DNA of 64,000 nt from Crocodylus rhombifer (lineage: Eukaryota; Chordata; Crocodylia; Crocodylidae): NCBI GenBank assembly GCA_038503035.1, contig JAVSML010024588.1, positions 186,001-250,000 of the forward strand, read 5' to 3'. Position 1 is the first letter of the stretch; the number at the start of each line of letters is the position of its first letter. The notes beneath the pieces were generated by a model. That model had not been told where the DNA came from, made no database searches, and saw only the letters and a program-made list of their open reading frames with translations. The position numbers and the translations under genes were made by a program. This document shows positions 33,998 to 45,410 of this stretch, piece by piece.

Positions 33998-35294
33998 CTG
34001 CTCTAGGAGGCAGCCAGGACTCTACTTTCCAAAGATCTATTGCCTACACAAATCAAAGTCCACAGGGGTGGGAAAGCAGAAAGCTTAGTCAGTTTAACTT
34101 CCTTGGTAGGCACCTGGGTGAAGTCCCAGGCTCATTTGGGATGGAGAGGTGGGTAGCCAGATGTCAAAGGGGCTGTGTGGTGGGTGGATGGCTGTATCTG
34201 TAACAGTAAGCACTTGTCAATTGCTGGGTTGTGGTGGAAGTAAAAGAGCCATTTCACCATGCGTTTTTAATAGAACTAATAGAACAGCATAGCAGTCAAT
34301 TCCATGCTCAATGTGAAGTGACTTGGCCCATTATTTGTTAATTGTAATTGTTCCTTACCCTCTGTGCTTCACTCTCCCACCAGCACTGCTCTGCAGGTTC
34401 ATTCCTGCAAGCACATTTCTTTGTAGTTGATGGCAATGCAAGACATTTGAGTGACTTTTACAGCCACAGTGTAAGGTGGAGATCGGGTTTCCCAAAGCAA
34501 CCAGGTCCCAGAATGAAGAAGCAGGGGCCCCCAATGCCTCCCATATATACATACCTGATCACCCCTCTGTCTGGGTGTCACTGCACAGGGTTTGGTAACA
34601 TGCAAAAGTGCAGGCAGGGGCTGTGCAGGTGAGGCATAAAGGGCAACTGAGGATTGGGCTGTGGGGCACAAAAAACCTAGCAACCCCTTCAACCCCTAAT
34701 TATGCCTGGGAGGTAAAAATTACTTGGTGGTTTTCCAGGGTAGGGATTGGAAAATCTGGGGAGTTCTTAGGGCCAGGTACATCAAGCTTCCTGGGAGTCT
34801 GGGTAGTAACCTTTTATGATAATTTTAACACCTTTCAATCCCATAGGGTAAAAGCTATAGGGTAACATTGTGAGTGGCTCTAAAGCCAATATGTTAACAT
34901 AAAACTAGGTATAAAAGGTTCATGCATCAGGTGATCAGCAGGAAGGAGGGAACAGAACGGTCATTTCTGTTCCATGCCTGGACTCCTGGTGTGAGTGAGG
35001 ATTGAATCCTGATCAAGGGACCTTCCCCAGTAATCCCTCTGACAGCATTTATTGGGGACACCTGATTTCACTGGAATCACCCAGCATGTACCTGACATTG
35101 AGGGACTATCGATAAGTTGCCAAACCATGTCTGTCTATCTGTTGTTTTGAACAGCACAGTGGCAAATACCCTCACAGTGCCCAGTTGGCTTGTGACAGAA
35201 TTGAGCTATCTGTTATGTACTATTAGCTCTTTAATACTGCATTCTCTGATTATCGCTTTATCTTTCTGTTAACTGTTGTGTGTGTGTAAGCTAT
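33998..35294. other. Non-coding DNA, possible LTR promoter inside
   Basis: No gene is recognised. The only notable item is the promoter-like pair listed at 34885-34918. The surrounding 34.3-35.2 kb could be an LTR, but I could not define ends or target duplications. Confidence 0.4.
34885..34918 (+). promoter_or_regulatory. CCAAT plus TATA box-like pair
   Basis: GCCAAT at about 34885-34890 is followed by a consensus TATAAAAGG at 34910-34918. The spacing is shorter than usual for a CCAAT box, but the TATA match is exact. No downstream gene is visible, so if real it is most likely the promoter of a decayed LTR. Confidence 0.35.
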
Positions 35295-35464
35295 AATAAA
35301 TTATAGCCTATGGGCAAAATGTTGAAACAGAGTTGGAACAGTGAAAACAGTTTGGACGAAATGAAATAGAACAGTGGTTTCAAAATTAAATGAAACAAAA
35401 CACTGTCCCATCAAAATGTCAAAACGGAAGTCGAAATGGAAAGGTGCTGTTTCGCACAGCCCTA
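35295..35464 (+). mobile_element. hAT-like element end
   Basis: It ends in GTTTCGCACAGCCCTA, the same right-end motif as the hAT family in this window, and begins with ATTATAGCCTATGGGC, which recalls the CATTATAACCTATGG block of the copies at 31326 and 33676. The middle is A-rich and specific to this copy. Confidence 0.5.
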
Positions 35465-35469
35465 ATAGG

Positions 35470-35547
35470 GACTGCACAGTAACGGCAGTCATTTGCTAAA
35501 GCAAATACTAAATGACTGCACAATTGAGTACACATGTAGATGCACCC
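35470..35547. mobile_element. Partial MITE
   Basis: It carries the palindromic core CATTTGCTAAAGCAAATAC and the right end ACATGTAGATGCACCC of the 267-268 bp MITE type (4274-4541, 12981-13247). The left end is missing, cut at the hAT-like end at 35464. Confidence 0.55.
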
Positions 35548-36724
35548 ACAGTCTATAAATAACCAATTATGCATGGAAAATTATATATTCTTGTGTGCAG
35601 AGTATATATAGAAATAACTATTGTATCACTACAGAATAATACCAGTAGAAGCCATTATGATGTGACTTATTTCTTTTTACCTTTCTATGCTGACACAGAT
35701 ATAGCATAAAGTTTCAACTTTATCCCCGTTTCATTCAGCGGTAAAGCTACCACAGTTTGTATCACTACAGCCTGGAAAATATAATGGTTATATTATAACA
35801 GATGATGCACTCCCTACATCTTTTAAAGAGGTTAAAAGTATTGTTGTCTATAGCCACTACTTCTTTATAGTTTTAATGGAGCATTTTTAAGCTACTTTGT
35901 ATATTAAATATTGTTTTATTTCTCACTTTCCTAAGTTTAAAATAACTCTTGTTTGTCTTAGGAAATGGGAATGTCTGTAAATTGAAGCAAAAGGATCCTT
36001 CACTGTCCAGCTGACACCAGATCTCTTTATGTCAATTGTAGGTAATGTTAGATGCTTGCATACTTTGGGCTCATGCTCTTTCCAGTCTCTAATTTTGATT
36101 GCTTTCACTCATAATATATTTGTGTATAAGGTATAATTGCCCTCTGTGGGCCTACCTAGGAGTTTCTGCTATCCAATCCAGTCAACCTCAAACTGTAGCT
36201 GAATTGGGCAGACCTATTCAAATTACAAAGATGTAGAAATGTCTACGAATGTCAGGTGAACTTTGACTTGATCTGTACTTATCAAAAGTAAGCTAGGCAA
36301 AATTACTATTTGCTGAAAAACCTTTAGGGTTTGTTGTATTTCAATTTAAATTAAATTTTATATACTATGTCTGCTAAGTATTTTGCAGGTCAGCAACCTC
36401 CTTAGGCAGTAAAAATACACTGTAGGAAGAATTGAGGGTATGATATTTAAAGGAAATTTGAATGACTGTTTTAGCTTCCAGAGTATTGATTTGTATTCCA
36501 TTAATGCACAAATCAGTATGGAGTACATTCATTCAGCAATACGTTCTAAAATGCTCTCAGCATAAAGTGCAAAGCAATTAAATGGTTCAAACTGTAATAT
36601 ATATCATCTTTCAGTATACATATACACACAAACATGCTGCTATCTTAATTTAGAGTTTAGTTTAGTGCCTGGGAGCATGAAGACTTCTAGCTAGCTATCT
36701 TTGTATTCTTTATTTAAGGTTTAT
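35548..36724. other. Non-coding DNA, nothing recognised
   Basis: AT-rich, no supported feature. Confidence 0.45.
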
Positions 36725-36729
36725 AAGCT

Positions 36730-37230
36730 TGTGATAGGGGAGTTCAAGGCCACCCCTAAGACCCTGCGCTAGCGCCCCCTACCATGCCAAGGGGATATTA
36801 AAAGCACCCTCACAAAGTCACCCACCACGTCTTTGATGTTAAAAGTTTAAGGGAGGCTGCCCTTAGTCCTCTCTGACACAGTGCCCTGATGTATCCCAGT
36901 CTTAGTTCTCTTCTGGGTGACTTGGTGCACCCCAGCCTTATGGGCTATGCGTGGCTCCAACCACTCCTGTACCATACCCGAAGCCTTGCAGATGTACCGG
37001 ACGTTGTTTGGTCAATCCCTTTCTGTGCCCTCAATGGCATTCTCTGGCTTGTCTTGCAGCCTGTGTCCCCACTGGCCCGCACTGGGGCTTCTTGCAACTG
37101 CACGCGCAGGGGCCGGGGTCAATGCACCCCGAAATGCGGTGCCCTCCCTGGCACCGGGGACCCCAAGCTTCCATGGAGCCCCTATGAGGCCTCCTCCAAC
37201 CCCTAATAGCCTCACCCAGTCCTCTGGTCT

Positions 37231-37277
<47 letters not shown>

Positions 37278-37659
37278 CCAGTAACACAAGCCCCCGGGCT
37301 ATAACATAAAGCTAACCCGTCTGGTCAGAACAACATTCAATCCCTACCGGGAAGTACTCCAACCTGTGGCAGCAACCAGGGGATGCTCATGCAGTCGGGC
37401 ATCTCCCTCCCCTCTCTCTGCACCGGTCAAGCTTCCCCTTCATTGGTCACCAGAGGGGAACTGCCCTCCTGGCCTCATGCCTGGGCTTAAGAAGGGCCAA
37501 GCCCTGCCCCTTCCTGTCAGCTGGTTCCACTGGTTGCCCTAGCAACAGCACCTGTGCTGCCCTGGTGACTGGCAGCTGAGCCTCCCCCTTCTCACCACTA
37601 GGGGTCTCTCCTGAGCCATTTCTGCTTTCAGGCGCAGGGCACCTGAGTGCTCTGTGATA
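36730..37659. mobile_element. Solo LTR, family 1 copy B
   Basis: A 930-bp relative of 812-1790. It begins TGTGATAGGGG and ends CTCTGTGATA, flanked by a perfect 5-bp duplication AAGCT (36725-36729 and 37660-37664). Alignment with the first copy runs through GCCCCCTACCATGCCA, ATATTAAAAGCAC, CACGTCTTTGATGT, CCTTAGTCCTCTCTGACA, GCGTGGCTCCAACCAC and GCCCCTATGAGGCCTCCTCC. It contains an (AAC)n tract (37231-37279) where copy A has only CAGTAGCAACAGCAAAAACC. No internal viral-type genes are present. Confidence 0.8.
37231..37279. repeat. (AAC)n microsatellite inside the solo LTR
   Basis: About 16 AAC units. The corresponding site of the related LTR at 812-1790 has only a short A/C-rich phrase, so the tract expanded after the two copies separated. 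Confidence 0.95.
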
Positions 37660-38478
37660 AAGCTGTAAATATCGGGCCAGATCTTCAGCTTATTCAAATC
37701 AGTGTAGTTTCAATGAAGTCAATGAAGCAACACAAATGGAACTCAATAACTGTTCGAACAGGAAGGTTCTGGAACACTGGCTACTTTACCTAGGTCATTA
37801 GTGACCTAGGTAATGAGTGCCCAGGTGTTTCTGTATTTTCATTTGCTAGTTCACATATGTTTATTTTGAATCACAGAATCAATGGACTAGAAGGGACCTG
37901 CAAGTTCATCAAGTCTAGTCCCCTGCAATAGACAGGAGGTTAATGAGGTCAAATTAGCTCAATAAGGTGCTTATGCAGCCTCTTCTTGAACACCTCCAAG
38001 GATGGTGACTGCACCACCACTGCTGGGAGTGTGTTCCAGGCTCTAGTTACCCTTATGGAGAAGAAGTTTTTCCTCTCCTTCCTAAAGAATTACTCCCTCA
38101 GATCTTGGTCCTCCCCCCTGACATACTTGTAGGTGGTTATCAAGTCACCTCTCAGGCTCCTCTTATAAAAACTGAACAAGACTAGGTCCTGGAGTCTCTC
38201 CTTATAGGTCCTATCATCCAGGCCCCTAATGATGTGGGTTGCCCTTCTCTGGACCCTCTCGAGCTTATCTGCATCCTTCTTGAAGCATGGTGCCCAAAAC
38301 TGGGCACAGCACTCCAGCTGTGGCCTCACCACCACTGATTAGAGAGGGAGAAGCACCTCCCTGGATCTGATGGCAACACATCAGCTGATACATGGCAGAG
38401 TTCTATTTGCCCTGCTGGCAACATCATCGCAGTGTTGGCTCATATTCATCTCCTGGCTGATTGTCACCCCCAGGTCCC

Positions 38479-39557
38479 TAGGCCTGTGCGAAGCAGCTAG
38501 TAATCTCCTTGGATTCAGATTTGGCCAAAGCAGGGGGCAGTGATTCAACTCAGTGATTTGAATCACTGTCCCAAATTGATTTGGCTGAAATTGATTTGGA
38601 GATATGGGTGCTGCTGAATCAGCTGAATCTCTGAATCCTACAGGCCCCATCCCCCACCCACTCTCCCAGCCCCAGCAATGGCTGCCCCAGCTCCCGGGAA
38701 TTTGAAAAAAAAAAGCCCACACTCACCAGGTGCTGCCAGGTGGGAGACAGATGATCCCCACTGCCCCTCACTGCTCCATCCCATGTGGGGTGTTCTGCCA
38801 CAAGTACCCCACTGTTCCAGCCCCCCCATGGATGTCCTGCCCTCCCCAGCTCCTGGACCTTTAAGAAAAACAAAAAACCCCTGTACTCACTGGTTCCTGC
38901 CTAGCATGGGGGGGAAGGGGCAGATCTCTACTGCTCCCCCCCTGCTGCATGGGGGGCTCTGCACAAGTCTCCATATGCCCTGAGACTGCTGCAGGAGCTG
39001 GTGAGTTTGGGGGGCTTAGTTTTCTTTTCTTAAAGGGCTGGAGCTGGGGTGGGCTGGGCAGACATGGCAGGGGCTGGGAGAATGGGTGGGGGTTGGAGAA
39101 GCTGATGGCAGAGTATTCCCATGCAGCCCAGAGCAGTGGGGAGCAGTGGGGATTGCCCCCCTCACCCCCACCAGGCAGCAGCTGGTGAGTAGGGCTGTTT
39201 TTAAGCACCAGGAGCTGGGACTGGTCAAGGCAGCCATGGAGGCAGGGCTGGGGGAGCAGGCAGGGGATGAGGGCTGGCAAGGGTCCCCCCATGGTCACCT
39301 CCCTGCTTCTCCACACACCCCCTCCCACTCCCTATTCACCAGCTCAGCATCTGGGACCAGCTCCTTGCTGCAGTGGGTGGGGACTGCCTAAATTACCAAA
39401 GCTCACTGCATCTTTTCCAAATGGATTCACAGAGCTTCAAATCAATTCAGACCTTTTAATTGGTCCCCTGATTTGATTTGCATTTGGAGATTCAGCCACT
39501 GAATCAGGCCTAAGCTCCTCCAAATTGAATCAGCATTGGAAGCTTCGCACAGCCCTA
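38479..39557 (-). mobile_element. hAT-type non-autonomous element, family 2 copy A, inside a CR1
   Basis: The ends are TAGGCCTGTGCGAAGC and GCTTCGCACAGCCCTA, inverted repeats of 16 bp with one mismatch. The flanking 8 bp are CAGGTCCC (38471-38478) and TAGGTTCC (39558-39565), differing only by two transitions, and together they restore the CR1 sequence. An 8-bp duplication and TAGGG-type ends are diagnostic of hAT transposons. The interior is GC-rich and partly palindromic: CAGCTCCTGGACCTTTAAG near 38848 faces CTTAAAGGGCTGGAGCTG near 39030. It has no transposase. Read on the minus strand it aligns with 53991-54609. Confidence 0.85.
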
Positions 39558-39713
39558 TAGGTTCCATTCAGAAGCTCTGCCAGACAGTGGGCTACTGCTT
39601 ATCCTATAGTTATGGTGAAGGTGCTTCCTACCCAGATGAAGGACCCGACAATTTTCTCTGTTGAACCTCATCTGATTCCAATCAGCCCATAGAACTAGTC
39701 TGTCAAGGTCATC

Positions 39714-41908
39714 CTAGATCCTTGCCCTATCCTCTGGTGTGACCATACTTCGCCACAACTTGGTATTGTCCACACACTTAATAATAGAGCATTCTACCCC
39801 CTCATCCAAGTCATTAAAAAATATGTTAAAAAGCATGGGTCCAAGCACCAGTGATGTCCCACAGACATTGGAGACAGCTCTCCAGGATAAGGCCATCCCA
39901 TTGATTACAAATCTTTGGGACCAGCCTCTAAGCCAGTTATTCACCCACCTAACCATAGGATGGTCCAGGCCAGTACCATCAAGTTTAATTGAGAGAATTT
40001 CATGACAGTCAGAGTCAAAGGCCTTACTAAAGTCTAAGTAAATTATTTCTACCTCAAGTTCTTTGTCCAGCTGGTTAGTTACCTGGTCATGAAAGGACAC
40101 CAGATTTGTTAGGCATAATCTAAACAAGTAAAGCTATGCTTATTCTTTCTTAATACTCTATAGGTTATAAGCTTGTGATTGATGGCCTCCTTGACAATCT
40201 TTTCAAAGATTTTTCCTAGGACCCAAGTCAAACTGACCAGTCTATAGTTTGCAGGTTCATTCCTCCCTCTTTTTTAAAGATGTGTACCACATTGGCCCTC
40301 TTCCAGTCATCTGGGACCAATCCCGAGTTCCACAGTTTTTCAAATATCTTTTCCAAAGGTCTTGCTATGATTTCTGCCAGTTCTTTTAGGACTCTTGGAT
40401 GTAGGTTATCTGGCCCAGCAGACTTGAAAATGTCCAAGTGTTCTAAGAGGACATTCACCTGTTCAAGGCTGTTTTCATGTTGTAAGTTGACTTCCCCACA
40501 TTCCCTGGACCTCTGGACAAGTGCACAGCTCCTGTTAGCTTTCTGGAATACTGATGTAAAGTATCCATTTAGGAGCTCTACCTTTTTGTGGGGATCAACT
40601 GTAGGCTGCCCCTCTGGATTCAGGAGGTGTCCCACAGTGGCAATCAATTTTTTCTTACTCCCTGTGTACCTCTACAAGGACTTACTAGTGTCTTTTAGTT
40701 TAGATGATAACTTGATCTCCATGCCTGCCTTGGCTTTCTGTATCTCATACCTGCAGACCTTGGTTATATAAGTGAACCCTACTCTGGTTGCTGATCCTTT
40801 TTTCCATTACTTATATGTATTCTTTTGCTTTTTCAAAAGTTCTCTAGTATTCCTGTTGAGCCAAGCAGGTCTCTTGGCTCCTTTCCCACTTTTTGATCTC
40901 ATGGTAATGGCCTCCTTTTGAGCACTGAAGATTGCTCCCTTGAGGAGGCACCATTACTCCTGAACTCCAAAATCCTCCATCACTGGTTGCAGAGGGCATT
41001 TCTTACTAGACTCCTAAGTTCGTCAAAGTCTGCCCTTCTGAAATCTAGGACTTCTGTTCTACTAATTGAAATCCTAGCCTTCTGGTGGAAGAAGAACTTA
41101 ATCAGATCGTGGTCACTGTCACCCAGAGCACTGCCAACCCACAGGTACCCTACTATGTCCTCCCCTTTGGTAAGCAGTAAGTCCAGAAGGGCTTCACCCC
41201 TAGTTGGTCCTTCAACAACCTGTGACAGGAACAGATCATCAGTAATTGCCAAGAAGTTGACTGACTTACTGGAGCTGGCCAAATAGTCCTCCCAACAGAT
41301 GTCAGGGTAGTTGAAGTCACCCATGACAATCAGGTCTTTAGTGCTGGCTGCCTCAGTCAGTTCCCTGGAGAATGCCTGATTGTTTTCCTCACCTTGGGAG
41401 GGAGGTCTGTAGTAGACTCTCACCATCAGATCTCCCCCTCCTAAATCCCATTGTATCTTGACCCAGAGGTTCTTGAGGGACCTCTCCCCACTATCAAATC
41501 TGACCTGCAGGGTGGGGTACCGCTCTTTAACATAGAAGGCCACCACCCTCCCTTCTTCCCAACTTGATCCTTCCTGTAGAATTTATAGCTCTCATTATCT
41601 ACTGCCCAATCATGAGTATTGTCCCACCAGGTCTCCCTTTACCTGATTAGGTCAAATACCTTGTCTATCAAAAGGATAGCCAGTTCTTCCTGTTTGTTGC
41701 CCATGTTTCTGACATTCCTATAAAGACACCTGAGTTCCCCTCTGATCGCATCAGGTTTTCTGTCACTATCCAAGTATCTCAGGGTGTTGGTGCTCATCTG
41801 GGTGTCCACTATGCTGATGCCCTGCTCTGGGTCATCATGGAAGGAGGATTCATGTACAGCAGTGGATTCATGTACAACAGTGGAACCTCCCCCATCCCCC
41901 CCAAACAT
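39714..41908 (-). pseudogene. CR1 ORF2 endonuclease and reverse transcriptase, disabled
   Basis: It starts at about 41908, only 24 bp after the ORF1 stop. An N-terminal NVRNMGNKQEEL block is followed by a premature stop and a frame change near 41640-41550. The APE-type endonuclease lies at 41546-40980 with GDFNYPDICWE (41301-41321) and SDHDLI (about 41104-41117), both catalytic signatures present. The reverse transcriptase (40647-39714) has DDWKRANVVHIFKKE and YLDFSKAFD (motif A) but CVDNTKL where FADDTKL is expected, so the catalytic double aspartate is lost. Further frame breaks lie at about 40980-40650 and 40230-40130. It formerly nicked target DNA and reverse-transcribed CR1 RNA. Confidence 0.88.
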
Positions 41909-41932
41909 ACCTAGTTTAAAGCCCTCCTCAGC

Positions 41933-42208
41933 AAGTTAGTGAGTCTCATAGAAAAGAACTTCCTCTTTGTGCTTGTGCGGTGAATACCATCTCTTGCATG
42001 TAGGCCGCTGCCATTGAACTGCATACCAAGGTCAAGGAATCTGAAGCTTATGTGATGACACCATCTCTGAAACCTTTGATTAACTTCCTCAATGCACTCC
42101 TCCTTTCATTGATCTCGGCCCCTGACTGGGAGGATTGAGAAGACCACTTGTGCTCCTAGATTCTTGAGCTTCATCCCCACCATGGTCTTGTACTTGCCTA
42201 TTCCATTT
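41933..42208 (-). pseudogene. CR1 ORF1 esterase domain, C-terminal part
   Basis: On the minus strand the frame reads LGAQVVFSILPVRGR, a stop (TGA), then EECIEEVNQRFQRWC, FRFLDLG, the block ARDGIH, and ends LTNLLRRALN followed by a stop at 41933. This is the SGNH-type esterase known from ORF1 of CR1 elements. The DGIH block supplies the catalytic Asp and His. The N-terminal blocks with the nucleophile Ser are missing because the element is truncated at about 42208. One internal stop makes it inactive. Confidence 0.8.
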
Positions 42209-44100
42209 ATATTTTTTCTTGTTGTTGCCTGTGCATGTATTTTTGAAACAATCTTAAAACATTCATATTTAATTCTGATATAGGCAATACAGAAAAACAT
42301 TTTGGTTTTTGCTTTCCTTTGCAACAATGAAATGATGTTATTAACAATAACCCAGAACCTAATCCACAGCCTAGTAAATCAATGACTTATTTTTTTCCCC
42401 TTGTTGATTTCAATAGGCTTTGGATAAAAATTCCAGAGGGGAATCAAATAGTATAATGTGTATACAGTGTTTAAAACTATATTTTACTTTTATCCATGTT
42501 ATACCTAGAAAGCTAATTAGAGCTGAAATAGTTTTTCCTTGGGTTGCCTCTTTAAGTCTCCTTATAATACAGGGAGCTATAAAAACTTATTTTTTTCCTA
42601 CCTAAGAAGGTCAGATGAATTTCTCCACTGCAGATTCATAGTATGGCTCATCACCTGTGTTCATCATTAAGTTGCAAACACACTTTGAAAGTTAATGTAA
42701 AATAAATAAAGTTGTTAGATTTTGAAATTACCTTACCTGTTGCATTGCTTGTGAATAAATAACATAATTGATAATAATAATAATAATAATGATAATAATA
42801 ACGATTCATTGTTGGGTGAAAAATCCTCATATGAAGATGGCTGAGCTGGACACCTAGGTGCTACTTTATGCCCATGTATCAGGCATCAAGAAAAGCATGG
42901 ACTGCATTAGTTTGCATTTTTCTTCTTGCTTGTGATGCCATTTAACAAGTAGTTTAAATGTAGATATGGTTTAGCTTATATATAGTTGCTCTTATTTTTT
43001 AAAATAAAAGATTTTACAGAAAGATTTTTTTCTTGGTTGTTTATTGGGATATCCTTTTCCTTTTACACTTCTGATACTATTTCAAAGAAACTACCTCCAC
43101 TTTTGGCAATAGACACAATATGGCAAAACTTTATTTTGGTCAATAGAGTTATTCCAATTTACATAGAGAGATGAAATCATTCAGAATATGTAGCACTACC
43201 ACTTGTATTCTTTTGAGATAGGGTCTATTCTGTCCTATCTCTAAGAACTTCTCGTAGAACATAGTCTGCAGAATACATCAAGCTACTCCTTCATGTGTGC
43301 TTGTATCCTGTCTCCTTCCTGGTATGGAAGAAACAAACATACAATATTATTTATACATGGCTGGAACAAAGTCAATCAACTTGTTTTTGGACATTCTGGG
43401 GTATGCACAATAATGCTCACCATTTTATTGACAGAATTTTTATTTTCTGGAGGTCTCCAAATTATCTGAACATATATGCTGATTTCTTTTCTTTTAACTC
43501 TCAGGATTAAGAGATAAATCTAGGTATATTTGGAGACACTTAGAACTTTGTTCACTAACTGAGATATTGTAAAGAGGAACCTATTCCAAGAAGGAGGAAA
43601 AAAACACCAGAATTTTCTGGAGACAGGTGTGCAGCCTGTACATATTTCATCTTATTGGCCAAATTAAAAATATAATTTGAGATTGACCTGCAATGAAAGG
43701 GATTTTTTTTCAGTGGTTTAGACAAGGTAAAAACATAACAGAAGAAAAATATTTTAATGATGGCTGAAGTAAAACATTGGTTCTAAAAGAAAAATAATGT
43801 TATGTTTAGATGTTTACTTCTTTTTTAGGCAAAACAATTGGACCAACAAATATTTGACCAAAAAATTTCATACACCTCTGTTTCTGTATTATAACAGCTT
43901 TGAACTTTTTATATTAAAAGTGTATCTAATTAGTATAGTCAATGAAAACATCATCCAAGGGAAATTTGCAAGATAATAATATGGGTTGAGAAAGATGTTG
44001 CAAGTGTAGAGCATTTTAGGAGGCTCTTACTTTAATGTACAACAAAATTAAGTATGTTTCCCTCCTCTTTGCTGGTTTCACACAAGATCAGGATACTTAT
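42209..44100. other. Non-coding AT-rich DNA with an AAT microsatellite
   Basis: No gene or interspersed repeat is supported. An (AAT)n tract with one interruption lies at about 42770-42802. Confidence 0.5.
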
Positions 44101-45291
44101 GGGTATGTACAAACACACAGGGAGGTTAGGAAGAGGTTTGATAGTGTTAAAAATGGCTACCCAATCTAACTGGGATGAGGAGCTAGTGAGTGTTTGGGGG
44201 ATTAGTGGGCTAGTAGAGTCTGTAGGGAGGCTTGGAGGGCTCAGGAGGGAGCTTGGCAAGATCAGAGAGGTTCTCTGATTCTGCAAAATCCCCCAGACCC
44301 TCCCAGCAACACCCACCTCCACAATACCTGTGCAATACCCCTGATCCCACAAGCTGCTCTTGGGGCTCATTTTACCAGCATTCACCAGCCCTGGAAGCCT
44401 GACTGAAGTAATTCAGGGTGGGGAGAAGGGCAGACAGATTAGAGGATGCCATGGGGAAGGGCATTTGGTAGAACTGGGAGTGGGCTTTATCCCTGCCCCC
44501 CNNNNNNNNNNNNNNNNNNNNNNNNNNNNNNNNNNNNNNNNNNNNNNNNNNNNNNNNNNNNNNNNNNNNNNNNNNNNNNNNNNNNNNNNNNNNNNNNNNN
44601 NNNNNNNNNNNNNNNNNNNNNNNNNNNNNNNNNNNNNNNNNNNNNNNNNNNNNNNNNNNNNNNNNNNNNNNNNNNNNNNNNNNNNNNNNNNNNNNNNNNN
44701 NNNNNNNNNNNNNNNNNNNNNNNNNNNNNNNNNNNNNNNNNNNNNNNNNNNNNNNNNNNNNNNNNNNNNNNNNNNNNNNNNNNNNNNNNNNNNNNNNNNN
44801 NNNNNNNNNNNNNNNNNNNNNNNNNNNNNNNNNNNNNNNNNNNNNNNNNNNNNNNNNNNNNNNNNNNNNNNNNNNNNNNNNNNNNNNNNNNNNNNNNNNN
44901 NCATCTGGGGGTGGGGCAAGGGTCCAGTGGGCTAAAAATAGCCCAGTGCCGGGAGACTGGAGAGGGGGCACAGGAAAAAAATCCCTGAGGCTGGAGTGAG
45001 TGGCTGGGATTTCCAACCCCAGGGCTGCACTAGGAATGTATACAGAAGTTCAGTTAGATTGGTCTCACCATACCTGACCTAAGTTCAATTACCTCCAAGG
45101 TTCAGTTAACTTAGATCAGATCAGTCATTTTATAACTGATCTACTGATTTGACCTGCCAGGAACTTCTGTACAGTTCAGACTTAGTTCACCCATGTGTAG
45201 ACCTTACACTTAAACCCCTAGTTTTGTTGATCTAAATTATATCAGGTGGCCATTTTTAACATGATCTAACCTCCATGAACATCTGCACTTA
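44101..45291. mobile_element. TIR DNA element containing gap 2
   Basis: The left end GGGTATGTACAAACACACAG with GTTAAAAATGGCTACCCAA further in is mirrored on the right by ATCAGGTGGCCATTTTTAAC and an AACCTCCATGAACATCTG end. The right half matches 11618-11986. The edges of the gap are C-rich on the left and G-rich on the right, and look like two sides of a hairpin. There is no coding capacity outside the gap. Confidence 0.65.
44502..44901. other. Assembly gap 2 (400 N)
   Basis: A run of exactly 400 N in the middle of the TIR element at 44101-45291. Frames drawn through it are artificial. Confidence 0.98.
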
Positions 45292-45410
45292 GCAAAATTG
45301 TCATATGTGGAATGGATCTGTCCAATGTGTATTAATATCTCTTTACATATTTCCCATGACAATGATTAATGATGGAGCATTGTTCATATGGGCATTTCTC
45401 CTTCTTAGTA

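Larger units (their letters stand above)
37868..42208 (-). mobile_element. Nearly complete CR1 LINE split by a hAT element
   Basis: On the minus strand the order is: end of ORF1 with the esterase domain (42208-41933), start of ORF2 (41908), endonuclease, reverse transcriptase, then after the 1,079-bp insertion at 38479-39557 the C-terminal region and 3' UTR ending at about 37868. Without the insertion about 3.25 kb of CR1 remains, the most complete copy in the window. The 3' tail reads CCATTGATTCTGTGATTC. It is 5'-truncated inside ORF1. Confidence 0.92.

Noticed and set aside
37231..37279. CRISPR-like or satellite array
   Set aside because: It is a simple AAC microsatellite without spacers. 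No CRISPR array is expected or seen in this eukaryotic DNA.
37012..37287. Minus-strand frame with a poly-valine run
   Set aside because: It is a translation of the (AAC)n microsatellite inside a solo LTR.
44372..45016. Long open frames on both strands around gap 2
   Set aside because: They consist almost entirely of N codons. The flanking residues are low complexity and belong to a TIR element.
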